A DNA stretch of 64,000 nt from Halomonas binhaiensis (GCF_008329985.2 NZ_CP038437.2:806001-870000), one strand, 5' to 3'. Counted from the stretch's first letter, positions 35,323-45,165 are shown. Made by a program: numbers and translations. Notes: generated by a model not told the origin, from the sequence alone.

Positions 35323-35421
35323 CCCTGGCCTCCAAAGGGGATTTGAAAGCCGGCTATTATACCTTAGTTACATTTCTTTGCTGAATCGTTATTTTGGATT
35401 GAGGGGTTATCTTGCCGAGGC

Positions 35422-35510
35422 GCAAGAGATAGTTAATGCAGAGATAGTTAGTGCAAGAGGGAGCTGGCGCGCGAGATAGCTGGTACAAGAGATAGCTGGC
35501 ACAAGGCTTC
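35422..35510. repeat. Degenerate 16-bp tandem repeat
   Basis: About five units of (G)CAAGAGATAGCTGGTA and variants (GCAAGAGATAGTTAAT, GCAGAGATAGTTAGT, GCAAGAGGGAGCTGGC, GCGCGAGATAGCTGGTA, CAAGAGATAGCTGGCA) fill most of the gap between the membrane-protein gene and the LysR gene, downstream of the LysR stop codon. No coding function. Confidence 0.85.
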
Positions 35511-35542
35511 AAGGCAAGGCGCTAAAGCCTCGCCTATCAAGG

Positions 35543-36454
35543 TCAGCGTTGTGCTTCTTCCACGATCCAGTCGTGTACGGCTCTGACTCGGCGGTCATCC
35601 AGGGCGCCACTGGAATGGACAATACCATAGTGCTTACCAGTGTCGACGCGGGTGCGGAAAGGGGCAATAAGTGCGCCGCTATCCAGCTCGCTTGTGATCA
35701 GTGTTTCCCGGGCAATGGCGACCCCCATGCCGGCAATGGCTGCTGCCATGGTCAGGTGATTGCGGTTGAAGGTATAACCACGTTCCAGGTTGATGGGTGG
35801 GGCGCCAATGGCTGAGAGATAGTGGTGCCACTCGCCATATTCATGGCTGCCACGCCAGGCGGTAATGTCATGCAGGAGTGGGTACCAGGCCAGGTCCTCG
35901 GGTTTGCGCAAGGGGGGGCGACCGCGTAAAAGGCCAGGCGAGCATACCGGGAAGATGCGTTCCTCCATCAGGGGGGTGATGGTCAACCCTGGATATTGGC
36001 CATCGTTGAGATCGATGGCCAGGTCAAAATTGCCGTCACGCAGGGAGATGTTGCTATCTTCAGAGGTGATATGCAGCTCGATGTCGGGGAAGCGCGCCTG
36101 CAAGCGCGGTAAGCGCGGCATCAGCCACTTGTTGAGGAAAGACGGTACTGAGCGTAATCGAATCACACCGCTCATGACGCCACTGCGCAAGCGGTTCACT
36201 TCAAGCCCTACGGACTGATAGGCATCTTCCACCACTGCCGCCAGGCGTTTGCCTTCCTCTGTCAGTTCCAGCCTGCGTGGCAAGCGCAGAAACAGCTTGA
36301 ACCCAAGGCGATCTTCCAGTTGCTTGATCTGTTGGCTGACGGCGCCCGTCGTCACGTGCAGTTCCTCGGCTGCACGAGTAAAGGAAAGATGGCGAGCACT
36401 CACGGCAAAGCCTTTCAGCCAGGCGTGGGTCTGGGCATTAAGCAGGCGACTCAT
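35543..36454 (-). CDS. LysR-type regulator, GcvA/DsdC-like, next to sdaA
   Basis: 303 residues. N-terminal winged helix-turn-helix (FAVSARHLSFTRAAEELHVTTGAVSQQIKQLE) followed by a LysR substrate-binding domain (VIRLRSVPSFLNKWLMPRL, LRDGNFDLAIDLNDGQYPG). The VSARHLSFTRAAEELHVT-type HTH and the NKWLMPRLPRLQ segment place it in the GcvA-like subgroup, many of whose members control amino-acid genes. It is transcribed divergently from sdaA with about 240 bases between, the usual layout for a LysR regulator and its target, so control of serine deamination is a reasonable inference. The region before its start contains CCAATTATGGTTTAG, a possible half-site. Confidence 0.85.
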   Translation of the reverse strand: MSRLLNAQTHAWLKGFAVSARHLSFTRAAEELHVTTGAVSQQIKQLEDRLGFKLFLRLPRRLELTEEGKRLAAVVEDAYQSVGLEVNRLRSGVMSGVIRLRSVPSFLNKWLMPRLPRLQARFPDIELHITSEDSNISLRDGNFDLAIDLNDGQYPGLTITPLMEERIFPVCSPGLLRGRPPLRKPEDLAWYPLLHDITAWRGSHEYGEWHHYLSAIGAPPINLERGYTFNRNHLTMAAAIAGMGVAIARETLITSELDSGALIAPFRTRVDTGKHYGIVHSSGALDDRRVRAVHDWIVEEAQR

Positions 36455-36691
36455 GGGGAAGTGATACGCTCCAATTATGGTTTAGCTGAGCTATAGCACA
36501 AGCCAGATATTCTATGTTGTTGTGCGGCTTGATGAGATCCATCATAGCGCTAAAGAGGGAGGGAGTAACAACAGGCTTTAGTGAAATTGATGGATAGCCT
36601 TTCCCATGCGGCATGACCGTGCATCCCTGAATAACCTATGAAAAGTGTCTCAGACACCCTCCCGGCAGCAATAACAAGAGGTTCTCTCCCC

Positions 36692-38071
36692 ATGGCGATC
36701 AGCGTGTTCGACTTGTTCAAGATCGGTATCGGACCGTCCAGTTCTCACACTGTGGGGCCGATGAGGGCGGCATATGACTTCGTCGCTGGCCTGCGTCGCG
36801 ATGAATTGCTTGAGCGTGTTGCCGGTGTTGAAGTACATCTTTATGGCTCGTTGTCTGCTACCGGCAAGGGCCACGCCACTGATCGTGCGACGCTCATGGG
36901 ATTGATGGGTGAGCGTCCCGATACGATTGATCCCGCTATTGTCGGTCCCTGCATCGAGGAACTGCTTGAAAGCCAGACGTTGATGCTGGGTGGGCATGTA
37001 ACCGTGCCTTTTGTTTGGGCTCGTGACTTGCTGTGGCACGAAGAAAACCTGCCTTACCATCCCAATGCCATGACGCTGGTCGCCAAGGGGCATGGCGAAG
37101 AGTTGCGTCGTGAAACTTATTATTCCATCGGTGGTGGCTTTGTCATCGATGAGGCTCAGGCCCAGGAAGGCTCCCTGGATACTGACCATACGGCGTTGCC
37201 GTATGACTTCAACAGCGGCGCCGAGCTGATGGCCCTGTGTCGTCTGCACGACATGTCAATCAGCCAGCTAATGATGGAGAACGAAAAGGCCTGGCGCCCG
37301 GAAGCTGAAATACGCGCAGGCCTATGGGATATCTGGCAGGCCATGCAGGCATGTGTCGAACGGGGCGTCCAAAATGAAGGCATTCTGCCTGGTGGCCTCA
37401 ACGTCAAGCGTCGTGCTGCCGCTCTCTATCGTCGCCTGGAAGCCATGTCCGATGATGCCGGCCTGATTGCTTCCACGTTCTCGGCGATGGATTGGGTCAA
37501 TGTCTACGCGCTGGCGGTGAATGAAGAAAATGCTGCTGGCGGACGTATGGTGACTGCACCGACCAACGGCGCAGCAGGGATCATCCCGGCAGTGCTGCAT
37601 TACTACATGAAGTTTCAGCCTGGCGCATGCGAGAAGGATGTGGTCAATTTCCTGCTTACTGCTGCCGCCGTCGGGATTCTGTGCAAGAAGAACGCTTCCA
37701 TTTCCGGGGCAGAGGTCGGCTGCCAGGGAGAAGTCGGCTCGGCCTGCGCCATGGCAGCGGCAGGGCTGGCGGAGGTCATGGGAGGAAGTGTTCCCCAGGT
37801 GGAGAATGCTGCTGAGATCGGCCTGGAGCATAACCTTGGCCTGACCTGTGATCCGGTTGGTGGCCTGGTTCAGGTTCCCTGTATCGAGCGCAATGCAATT
37901 GCCTCGGTAAAAGCCATCAATGCCGCATTGATGGCGTGCCGAGGAGATGGCGATCATTTTATATCTCTGGATCAGGCGATTCGTACCATGCGTGATACCG
38001 GCGCCGATATGCAGGAGAAATACAAGGAAACTTCGCGAGGCGGCCTGGCGGTAAATGCCATCGAATGTTGA
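36692..38071 (+). CDS. sdaA: L-serine ammonia-lyase, iron-sulfur type
   Basis: 459 residues from the ATG at 36692. Deaminates L-serine to pyruvate. Begins [22 protein letters not shown]; the three [4Fe-4S] cysteines are Cys344 (EVGCQGEVG), Cys386 (LTCDPVGG) and Cys397 (VPCIERN), and [15 protein letters not shown] lies between the beta and alpha domains. Single-chain alpha/beta arrangement as in E. coli SdaA. An in-frame ATG at 36638 lacks a better ribosome site. In this chromosome it complements the betaine-to-glycine route: glycine converted to serine would be drained here to central metabolism. Confidence 0.96.
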   Translation: MAISVFDLFKIGIGPSSSHTVGPMRAAYDFVAGLRRDELLERVAGVEVHLYGSLSATGKGHATDRATLMGLMGERPDTIDPAIVGPCIEELLESQTLMLGGHVTVPFVWARDLLWHEENLPYHPNAMTLVAKGHGEELRRETYYSIGGGFVIDEAQAQEGSLDTDHTALPYDFNSGAELMALCRLHDMSISQLMMENEKAWRPEAEIRAGLWDIWQAMQACVERGVQNEGILPGGLNVKRRAAALYRRLEAMSDDAGLIASTFSAMDWVNVYALAVNEENAAGGRMVTAPTNGAAGIIPAVLHYYMKFQPGACEKDVVNFLLTAAAVGILCKKNASISGAEVGCQGEVGSACAMAAAGLAEVMGGSVPQVENAAEIGLEHNLGLTCDPVGGLVQVPCIERNAIASVKAINAALMACRGDGDHFISLDQAIRTMRDTGADMQEKYKETSRGGLAVNAIEC

Positions 38072-38551
38072 GGAAGAAGACAGTCTATATAAATCGGTTC
38101 ATGTGGGCCTATCAGAAAAGTGTTTTACATTCAGGTGCTTCTTGTTCAAGTAACTGAATTTGTGCGGACTGTCGGCTAGATATGAACTGTTGAACGAAAA
38201 CACATCGTCATATTTTATTAACCTTTTGAATATAAGTTGATTTTTTAGTTCTGGCAGGCTTTGGATGTAAGTGGGCTGTTGGACCTGTGCAAGTTGCTGG
38301 ATCGGATAATTTCGTCATTTTTTGGACGAACGACACCTCTGAATCTGGATACTAGATCCTGGCTCAGAGGTGTTTTTTTATGCCATTTTCATGTCAGACT
38401 AGGTTGTGATTCTTAAGGGCTTAATTAACCCTGTCGCCAGTGGGCAACATATAAAAACTGGGCAAGAATTTAGGGAACAAGTCGTTTACTGCATAGTCCA
38501 CTTTACGAGGTATTCAATTTATAGGATTGCTTGACTCAAAGGAGCCTTCTC
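38072..38551 (+). other. AT-rich 480-base gap with an orphan terminator
   Basis: No convincing open reading frame. The sequence is visibly richer in A and T than its surroundings. It contains a -10-like GGATAAT near 38303-38309 with no well-spaced -35, a strong terminator at 38333-38380, and further AT-rich sequence before the ribosome site of the next gene. The terminator lies about 260 bases past sdaA, so it may close a long 3' UTR or a short independent transcript. Confidence 0.5.
38333..38380 (+). terminator. Rho-independent terminator
   Basis: A 10-bp stem (ACACCTCTGA, 38333-38342, with TCAGAGGTGT, 38364-38373) is followed by seven T. The 21-base loop contains a weak inner dyad. Confidence 0.8.
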
Positions 38552-38830
38552 ATGTTTCAACGGACCCCTTTTCAACGAACCCTGGGTCTCGCTAGCCTGG
38601 TGCTTATCTCCTCCAGCTTGGCTGCTACTCCGGCGTTTGCCTATGTAGGCCCTGGTGCTGGGCTTACTGCAATCGGCACCATGATTGCGGTCATCTTGGC
38701 CCTGGTGCTGGCGGTAGTCGGCTTCGTCTGGTACCCGCTGAAGCGGTTGATGCGCAAGAAGCGTACGGCTAGTACTCAGGAAAATGTGCAGGCCGAGGAA
38801 GCCTCTGATGATTCACGAGGTTCCCAATAA
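38552..38830 (+). CDS. Small secreted/membrane protein with YVGPGAG motif
   Basis: 92 residues; start supported by AAGGAG 7 bases upstream. A cleavable signal (TLGLASLVLISSSLAATPAFA) is followed at the predicted mature N-terminus by YVGPGAGLTAIG, a Gly-rich motif I recall in small proteins of unknown function in proteobacteria. One membrane helix (about residues 44-62) leads into a basic stop-transfer region (KRLMRKKRT) and a short acidic tail. The topology places YVGPGAG on the periplasmic face. Its stop overlaps the start of the sulfotransferase gene (TAATG), so a functional link is likely. No function assigned. Confidence 0.8.
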   Translation: MFQRTPFQRTLGLASLVLISSSLAATPAFAYVGPGAGLTAIGTMIAVILALVLAVVGFVWYPLKRLMRKKRTASTQENVQAEEASDDSRGSQ

Positions 38831-40311
38831 TGGCGCTTGCTGCATTGATTGCAGGGCTTGTTGCCTTTGTCATGGTGTTGCGTGTGCTGGCAGCAGAGCG
38901 CCATGCCTTGCAGGTGATAAAGGTGGCCCAGGATGCAATGGGCGTGATCACGGATCCCGATCTGAGTGATGACATCAAGGAAAAGAGCATTCAGCGTGCG
39001 TCCCTTTCCTTGATGAAAACGTTCTTCATTCTTTTGGCCATTGGCGTGGCAGCCTGTGTGGCTGCTGCGCTGTTTGTTCTGGCTGGAGATGCGCTTGACC
39101 TGTTCACTACAGATCAAGTGATGGCGATTGCCACCAGTTGGTCATTCATCCTGTGGTCTTCCGTGGGTGCCATTGTGCTTTGGGTTCTCAGTGGCAAATT
39201 GAAGAAACGAAGCCCGCAAGCGGACACTGAAACGGCAGAAGATGCCACGGCTTCTCGTGAAGAAGTACCGTATTCCGCGATTGACAAGGCGTTGCATAAC
39301 TACGCCTTTTCCTCACCATCTCGTCAGATCGCGCTATCGTCGTTCGAAGACAAGCTTTGGAAGCGTACGCTAGCCGAGACCCAAGTGGGCAAGCCGGTCT
39401 TCGTGACCTCGCTGCCGCGTGCCGGGACGACCATCCTTCTGGAACTGCTGGCCCGCCAGGAGGAGTTTGCCTCGGCTTCCTATCGCAACATGCCATTCAC
39501 CATGTCGCCATTATTATGGGGACGTTTTTCGAGCATGTTCCGCAAGAAGGGCGAAAAGTCCGAGCGTGCGCATGGCGATGGGATTGCAGTGGACTTCGAT
39601 AGTCCAGAAGCCTTCGAGGAAATGGTCTGGATGGCTTTCTGGCGTGAACATTACACTGACAAGGGCATCAAGCTCTGGGGGGCAGAAGATCGCAACCCTG
39701 AATTCGAAGAGTTTCTTTCTCGACATATGCGCAAGATCGTGGCCAGTGTGCCTGGTTCGCAGCGTTATGTATCGAAGAACAATGCAAATATTGCTCGCTT
39801 GCCACTACTGGATGCCGCGTTTCCCGAGGCCCAGATAGTGATCCCCGTGCGCGATCCTGCGTCACAGATTTCATCATTGATGCGCCAGCACCAGCGCTTT
39901 GCTGATCTTCACTCGCGTGATCGTTTTGCCCGGCAGTACATGGAAGGGATTGGACATTTCGAGTTTGGTGCCGCACTGCGCCCCATTGCCTTTCCTGGGG
40001 CTCCGCAAGGTACAGAAGGTGCTGAGCATGCTGATTACTGGCTGCGTTACTGGATCGCGGCTTATGAACATGTGTTGAGCACGGCTCCTGCTGAGTCTGC
40101 CTTTGTTGACCATGCTGCACTGAGCCGCGACCCAGAGACTCAGTTGCCGATGCTTGCTGAGGTGCTGGGGGTTGAGCATCGTGAGGCTTTCAATGCGGCC
40201 TCTGAGATGTTCCGGGCACCTGGTGCTTCTCCTGAACTGCCCAATGCTTCTGCCGACTTGGTGCAGCGCGCCAATGATCTTTATGCACAACTCCAGGAAC
40301 GGGCTCTTTGA
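38830..40311 (+). CDS. Membrane-anchored sulfotransferase
   Basis: 493 residues. Three N-terminal hydrophobic segments (about residues 2-20, 62-86 and 100-121) anchor the protein; a polar linker (about 125-150) leads to a cytoplasmic PAPS-dependent sulfotransferase domain of the Sulfotransfer_3 type. The 5'-phosphosulfate loop is VTSLPRAGTTIL (residues 192-203, with R197, G199 and T200-T201), and the 3'-phosphate motif is VRDPASQISSLMRQ (R341, S345). Acceptor unknown. Translationally coupled to the preceding small membrane protein and 35 bases upstream of an arylsulfotransferase-like gene. A fused membrane anchor suggests a lipid or envelope acceptor. Confidence 0.85.
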   Translation: MALAALIAGLVAFVMVLRVLAAERHALQVIKVAQDAMGVITDPDLSDDIKEKSIQRASLSLMKTFFILLAIGVAACVAAALFVLAGDALDLFTTDQVMAIATSWSFILWSSVGAIVLWVLSGKLKKRSPQADTETAEDATASREEVPYSAIDKALHNYAFSSPSRQIALSSFEDKLWKRTLAETQVGKPVFVTSLPRAGTTILLELLARQEEFASASYRNMPFTMSPLLWGRFSSMFRKKGEKSERAHGDGIAVDFDSPEAFEEMVWMAFWREHYTDKGIKLWGAEDRNPEFEEFLSRHMRKIVASVPGSQRYVSKNNANIARLPLLDAAFPEAQIVIPVRDPASQISSLMRQHQRFADLHSRDRFARQYMEGIGHFEFGAALRPIAFPGAPQGTEGAEHADYWLRYWIAAYEHVLSTAPAESAFVDHAALSRDPETQLPMLAEVLGVEHREAFNAASEMFRAPGASPELPNASADLVQRANDLYAQLQERAL

Positions 40312-40346
40312 GTGCGAGTGCCCCTGAATGAAAGGATGTCTGCTCT

Positions 40347-41630
40347 GTGAAATCGTCTTTTTCTGACCGTATAGGTTCTATTGTCTTCATTGTGTCGTTG
40401 GTCGTCATTGCTGTGATTTATGGCGCTTTCGCGGCCTGGCGCAACTGGTTTCCTGCTCCACAGGTCGAGCTTGCACAGCGCACACTGACCGATATCGCCA
40501 AGAACTGGAAGAATGACTATGGCCTGGAGCCGACCCGGCATCTTGTGGACCCGGGTGGTGCTGATACCGATACCGGACCGGATCGCAGTGAATCCGGAAA
40601 GTTCTCGGCGGATGGCTATGTGCTCATCGCTGGCCTGAACGAGAACCAGGATGAGTCATTCCACGTGGTCCGCCTGTTCGATAACGACGGCAACGAGGTG
40701 TTCCGTTGGCCGGTTCATTACGACAAGCTTGATACCGAGCATGAACCGCAGAATGTCATGTTGCATGGCATGGAGGTCATGGAAGATGGCTCGCTGATCC
40801 TGACTTTCGATGCCGGTAATGCCATTGCCCGAATCGATGCCTGTGGTGAACCGATGTGGGTGCAGAACGGTGCTTACCACCATTCCATTACCCGCGATGG
40901 TGAAGGGCATATCGTGACCCCGTTTAAAGATGGCGTGGCATGGCTCGATGAAGACACCGGAGATGTTCTGAAACGGCTGGATATCAAAGAGGACATGGTT
41001 CCTGCGAATGGTGGTATGCAGCAGGCCATGCTCGATATCCGTACTCGCACCCCTGAAAGCGCGAGTGAGAAAATCCGCCGTCTGCCCGATCCATTTCATA
41101 TCAATGATGCCGAACCTCTGCGTGCAGATATGGCAGATGCCTTCCCGATGTTCGAAGCAGGCGATGTCTTGCTCAGTATGCGTGAGTTGAATCTCATCAC
41201 TGTTGTTGATCCCGATACCGGGCGAATGAAGTGGTGGCACTATGGCCCCTGGTTCAAGCAGCACGACCCGGATTTCGAGCCTGATGGCACCATCACTGTA
41301 TTCGACAATGCGACAGGTTCAGGGGCTACCAAGATTCGTCAGATCCGTCCCAGCGAGCAAGGGAGGGAGGCTGTCGAAACCGTCTTCACTGGTTCCGATC
41401 AGGTGCCGTTCTATAGCTGGCGTCGCGGCAAGCATCAGACCTTGCCGGATGGCAATATCCTGCTTACCGAAGCGGAAGGTGGTCGTGTCCTGGAGGTATC
41501 GCCGCAAGGTGAGTTGATCTGGGACAAGCCGATGGTCTGGGATGAGAAGAACAACCTGATCACCACCGAGGCTCGCTTTGTGCCGAAGGATTTCTTCACC
41601 AACGGCGTACCGAGCTGCAACAGCAAATAG
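40347..41630 (+). CDS. Arylsulfotransferase (ASST) family protein
   Basis: 427 residues from a GTG with AAAGGA 10 bases upstream. One uncleaved N-terminal helix (about residues 9-30, IGSIVFIVSLVVIAVIYGAF) anchors a periplasmic beta-propeller. Repeated blades are visible as DGYVLIAGL, DGSLILTFDAGNAIARID, EGHIVTPFKDGVAWLDEDTG, and the family-typical end HQTLPDGNILLTEAEGGRVLEV. Candidate catalytic histidines include those in MLHGMEV, GAYHHSITRD and RRGKHQTL. Classical ASSTs transfer sulfate between phenols without PAPS; this Arylsulfotran_2-like branch is barely characterised. Last gene of a three-gene set with a membrane sulfotransferase. Confidence 0.85.
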   Translation: MKSSFSDRIGSIVFIVSLVVIAVIYGAFAAWRNWFPAPQVELAQRTLTDIAKNWKNDYGLEPTRHLVDPGGADTDTGPDRSESGKFSADGYVLIAGLNENQDESFHVVRLFDNDGNEVFRWPVHYDKLDTEHEPQNVMLHGMEVMEDGSLILTFDAGNAIARIDACGEPMWVQNGAYHHSITRDGEGHIVTPFKDGVAWLDEDTGDVLKRLDIKEDMVPANGGMQQAMLDIRTRTPESASEKIRRLPDPFHINDAEPLRADMADAFPMFEAGDVLLSMRELNLITVVDPDTGRMKWWHYGPWFKQHDPDFEPDGTITVFDNATGSGATKIRQIRPSEQGREAVETVFTGSDQVPFYSWRRGKHQTLPDGNILLTEAEGGRVLEVSPQGELIWDKPMVWDEKNNLITTEARFVPKDFFTNGVPSCNSK

Positions 41631-41760
41631 CCTAAACGCCAGGTGCCATCACCGGCACATGGCGTCGTGAGTTCCTCGCCCCGAATGGCCTTGAAGCGGA
41701 TGGAAATCTGCTAGAGCGCTGTTTGGGGTTTCTTGTTGGTGTCCAGGGTTCAATATCAAT

Positions 41761-41860
41761 AGCGCTCAGGGCTGTTCATAACGCTCAGGGCGGTTCAGTC
41801 GCGCTCAAGGCTGTTCAGTCTCGCTCAAGGCTGTTCAGTCGCGCTCAGGGCTGCGTAGCG
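41761..41860. repeat. 20-bp tandem repeat running into the LysR gene end
   Basis: Units of exactly 20 bases: 41761-41780, 41781-41800, 41801-41820, 41821-41840 and a partial 41841-41853, with consensus GCGCTCAGGGCTGTTCAGTC. The fourth unit contains the TGA stop of the minus-strand LysR gene (41835-41837), and the fifth encodes its last residues SPERD. The remaining 130 bases back to the ASST gene show nothing recognisable. Confidence 0.95.
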
Positions 41861-42737
41861 GCAAGTGCCTGGCCAGTTGCTCGGCAAGGTAGTCGATGAC
41901 CAGACGTACCTTGGGTGAGCGCTGGCGGTGGTGAGGTGTCACGGCCCAGACTCCGGTGTCACTGTGGCGGTAAGCGTCGAGGACAGAGATCAGTTGTCCT
42001 TTGGCCAAATGCTGTTCGACGTAGTAATCCGGAAGCTGAGCCAGCCCCAGGCCCTTGAGTACGGCGTCGAGCAGCGCTGGCCCCGAGTTGGCCTGCCATG
42101 GTCCTCGAACGGTGACTTCCCGCGCGATGCCGTCCACGGCAAATCTCCAGCGATCCCGGGAGCCATGCAGACAGCGATGGCGTCGCAGTTCTGAAAGCGT
42201 GTGGGGTTGTGGGTAGTGCTGAAAGTAGTCCGGTGATCCGACAACATATTCACGGCGATCGGTGAGGCGGCGGGCAATCATCGAGCTGTCCTCCAGTGCG
42301 CCCATGCGAATACCGATATCGAAACCCTCCTCGATCAAGTCCACTTTCCTGTTGGTGAAATGCAGGCGCACGCTGAGCTGTGGATATTGCGCAAGCAGGT
42401 CATTGATCAACGGAGCAATATAGCGCTCCCCAAAGGTAGTAGCACAGGTCAGGGCGATTTCTCCTCGGGGCCGGGCCTCGAAGTCGCGTAGTACCGCATC
42501 GGCATCGCGAAAACCATCCACCAAGGCATCGCATTGCTCGTAATACAGACGGCCGGCTTCCGTCAGGCGAATACGCCGCGTGGTGCGGTACAGCAGTGGC
42601 GCGTCGAGGCGCTTTTCCAGGGCAGCGATCTGACGGCTGACATGGGAGCTGGAGACTCCGAGACGCTGAGCTGCATTGGCGAAAGAGCCGAGGCGGACGA
42701 CCTCGACAAAGGCTTCTATGCCGGCCCAAGGATGCAT
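41835..42737 (-). CDS. LysR-type regulator divergent from frmA
   Basis: 300 residues from the ATG at 42737 (GGAAAGG upstream); an ATG at 42770 is possible. HTH domain FVEVVRLGSFANAAQRLGVSSSHVSRQIAALEKRL, LysR effector domain GEIALTCATTFGERYIAPLINDLL and GFDIGIRMGALEDSSMIARRL. The subgroup resembles those regulating dehydrogenases and aldehyde detoxification. Divergent from the formaldehyde-oxidation gene frmA with about 120 bases between, so it is the natural candidate regulator. The last codons and the stop lie within a 20-bp tandem repeat. Confidence 0.88.
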   Translation of the reverse strand: MHPWAGIEAFVEVVRLGSFANAAQRLGVSSSHVSRQIAALEKRLDAPLLYRTTRRIRLTEAGRLYYEQCDALVDGFRDADAVLRDFEARPRGEIALTCATTFGERYIAPLINDLLAQYPQLSVRLHFTNRKVDLIEEGFDIGIRMGALEDSSMIARRLTDRREYVVGSPDYFQHYPQPHTLSELRRHRCLHGSRDRWRFAVDGIAREVTVRGPWQANSGPALLDAVLKGLGLAQLPDYYVEQHLAKGQLISVLDAYRHSDTGVWAVTPHHRQRSPKVRLVIDYLAEQLARHLPLRSPERD

Positions 42738-42753
42738 GACGACCTTTCCATTA

Positions 42754-42767
42754 TTGCAATATGGCAA
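42754..42767. promoter_or_regulatory. Dyad in the lysR-frmA divergent promoter
   Basis: TTGCAATATGGCAA is an imperfect palindrome (one mismatched pair) located 17 bases before the LysR start and about 90 before frmA. It has the TTGC-N6-GCAA form expected of a LysR box (T-N11-A). Suggestive only. Confidence 0.45.
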
Positions 42768-42816
42768 CAATGTTATGCCGTTGATGCTATTTATCCTAGT
42801 CTGCCATGGGGGCTAG

Positions 42817-43968
<1,152 letters not shown>

Positions 43969-43972
43969 GCCT

Positions 43973-44008
43973 GAACTCCCGGGGATCTGAACTCAGAGCC
44001 CCGGGTTC
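43973..44008. terminator. Hairpin in the frmA-frmB gap
   Basis: GAACTCCCGGGG (43973-43984) can pair with GCCCCGGGTTC (43998-44008), with one bulged base and CTGAACTC duplicated nearby. No T tract; probably mRNA structure rather than a full terminator, as frmB follows. Confidence 0.35.
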
Positions 44009-44096
44009 AAGGTTCAGAATTCAAGTGCCAGGAATGCGTGGATTCCTTCTATCCGTGTGAATGCCACTGAACCGACTGTTATCAGAGAGTGCTCCC

Positions 44097-44954
44097 ATGT
44101 CGATATCCGAACAACTGGAACTGGTCAGTGCCAATCGCAGTCATGGCGGTTGGCACAAGCGTTACCGTCATCGCTCGCGGGCACTGGATTGCGAGATGAC
44201 CTTCGCCATCTATCTGCCTCCTCAGGCGGAGACTCAGAAAGTGCCATTGTTGTGGTGGCTGTCGGGGCTGACCTGCACCGACGAGAACTTCATGCAGAAG
44301 GCCGGTGCCCACCGTCTGGCATCGGAGCTGGGTGTTGCCATCCTGTGTCCTGATACCAGTCCCAGGGGGACGGACCTGGCCGGTGAACACGATAGCTATG
44401 ATCTGGGCTCCGGTGCTGGTTTCTATGTCAATGCCAGCCAAGCCCCCTGGTCGGCTCACTATCGCATGTATGACTACATCACCGAAGAATTGCCTTCGGT
44501 GATACATCAGCATTTCCCGCTCAATGGCCGGGAATCGATCAGCGGCCATTCGATGGGGGGGCATGGGGCCTTGATCATGGCCTTGCGCCGTCCTGGCCAC
44601 TATCGTTCGGTATCGGCCTTCGCGCCGATCGTCAATCCCACACAGGTGCCATGGGGACGCAAGGCGTTCAATGCCTATCTGGGGGACGATATCAGTCAGT
44701 GGAGCCAATACGATGCCTGCGAACTGGTGGCTCGAGGGGCTTCCCGCCAGCCGCTGTTCATCGATCAGGGTGAAGCGGATGACTTCCTTGAAGAGCAGTT
44801 GTGCCCGGAGCGTCTGGAAGCCGTATGCGCCAAGCATGACCACCCGCTGACTCTGCGCCGTCAACCTGGCTATGATCACAGCTATTATTTCATCGCCAGC
44901 TTTATCGATGATCATCTGCGCTATCATGCGGAACGCTTGTATGCCCAGCGCTAG
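44097..44954 (+). CDS. frmB: S-formylglutathione hydrolase
   Basis: 285 residues. Alpha/beta hydrolase (esterase D type) that releases formate and glutathione. Nucleophile elbow GHSMGGHGAL with the catalytic Ser, LWWLSGLTCTDENFMQKAGA near the N-terminus, DTSPRG, the Asp in FIDQGEADDFLEEQL and the His in PGYDHSYYFI. Start at 44097 with GAGAG upstream; an in-frame ATG at 44061 is less likely. The stop codon is in a duplicated 13-14 base segment (44948-44977). Followed by a strong terminator. Confidence 0.96.
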   Translation: MSISEQLELVSANRSHGGWHKRYRHRSRALDCEMTFAIYLPPQAETQKVPLLWWLSGLTCTDENFMQKAGAHRLASELGVAILCPDTSPRGTDLAGEHDSYDLGSGAGFYVNASQAPWSAHYRMYDYITEELPSVIHQHFPLNGRESISGHSMGGHGALIMALRRPGHYRSVSAFAPIVNPTQVPWGRKAFNAYLGDDISQWSQYDACELVARGASRQPLFIDQGEADDFLEEQLCPERLEAVCAKHDHPLTLRRQPGYDHSYYFIASFIDDHLRYHAERLYAQR

Positions 44955-44977
44955 GTTTGTGCGACTAGGCTTGCGCG
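44948..44977. repeat. Short duplication across the frmB stop codon
   Basis: GCGCTAGGTTTGT (44948-44960) is followed by GCGACTAGGCTTGCGC. The TAG within the first copy is the frmB stop; the second copy has its own TAG, out of use. Confidence 0.6.
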
Positions 44978-45053
44978 ATAAGAGCCTGGGCTTGCTCATG
45001 TCACGCAGGCGATAAACCCAAAGTAGTAGAGATAAGTAGCAATAAAGTCTGAG

Positions 45054-45091
45054 AAAAACCTGTTGGGACCTCTGTTCCAACAGGTTTTTTT
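45054..45091 (+). terminator. Terminator of the frmAB operon
   Basis: AAAAACCTGTTGGGA (45054-45068) pairs, with one G-T pair, with TTCCAACAGGTTTTT (45075-45089), followed by two more T. Classical form. Confidence 0.9.
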
Positions 45092-45165
45092 ATCGATTTT
45101 CCCCCATGCAACAGAGGTTTGTGCAGAGGTGGAGCGTCTCTCAGGCGACCTGTAATGTTCCAGAA

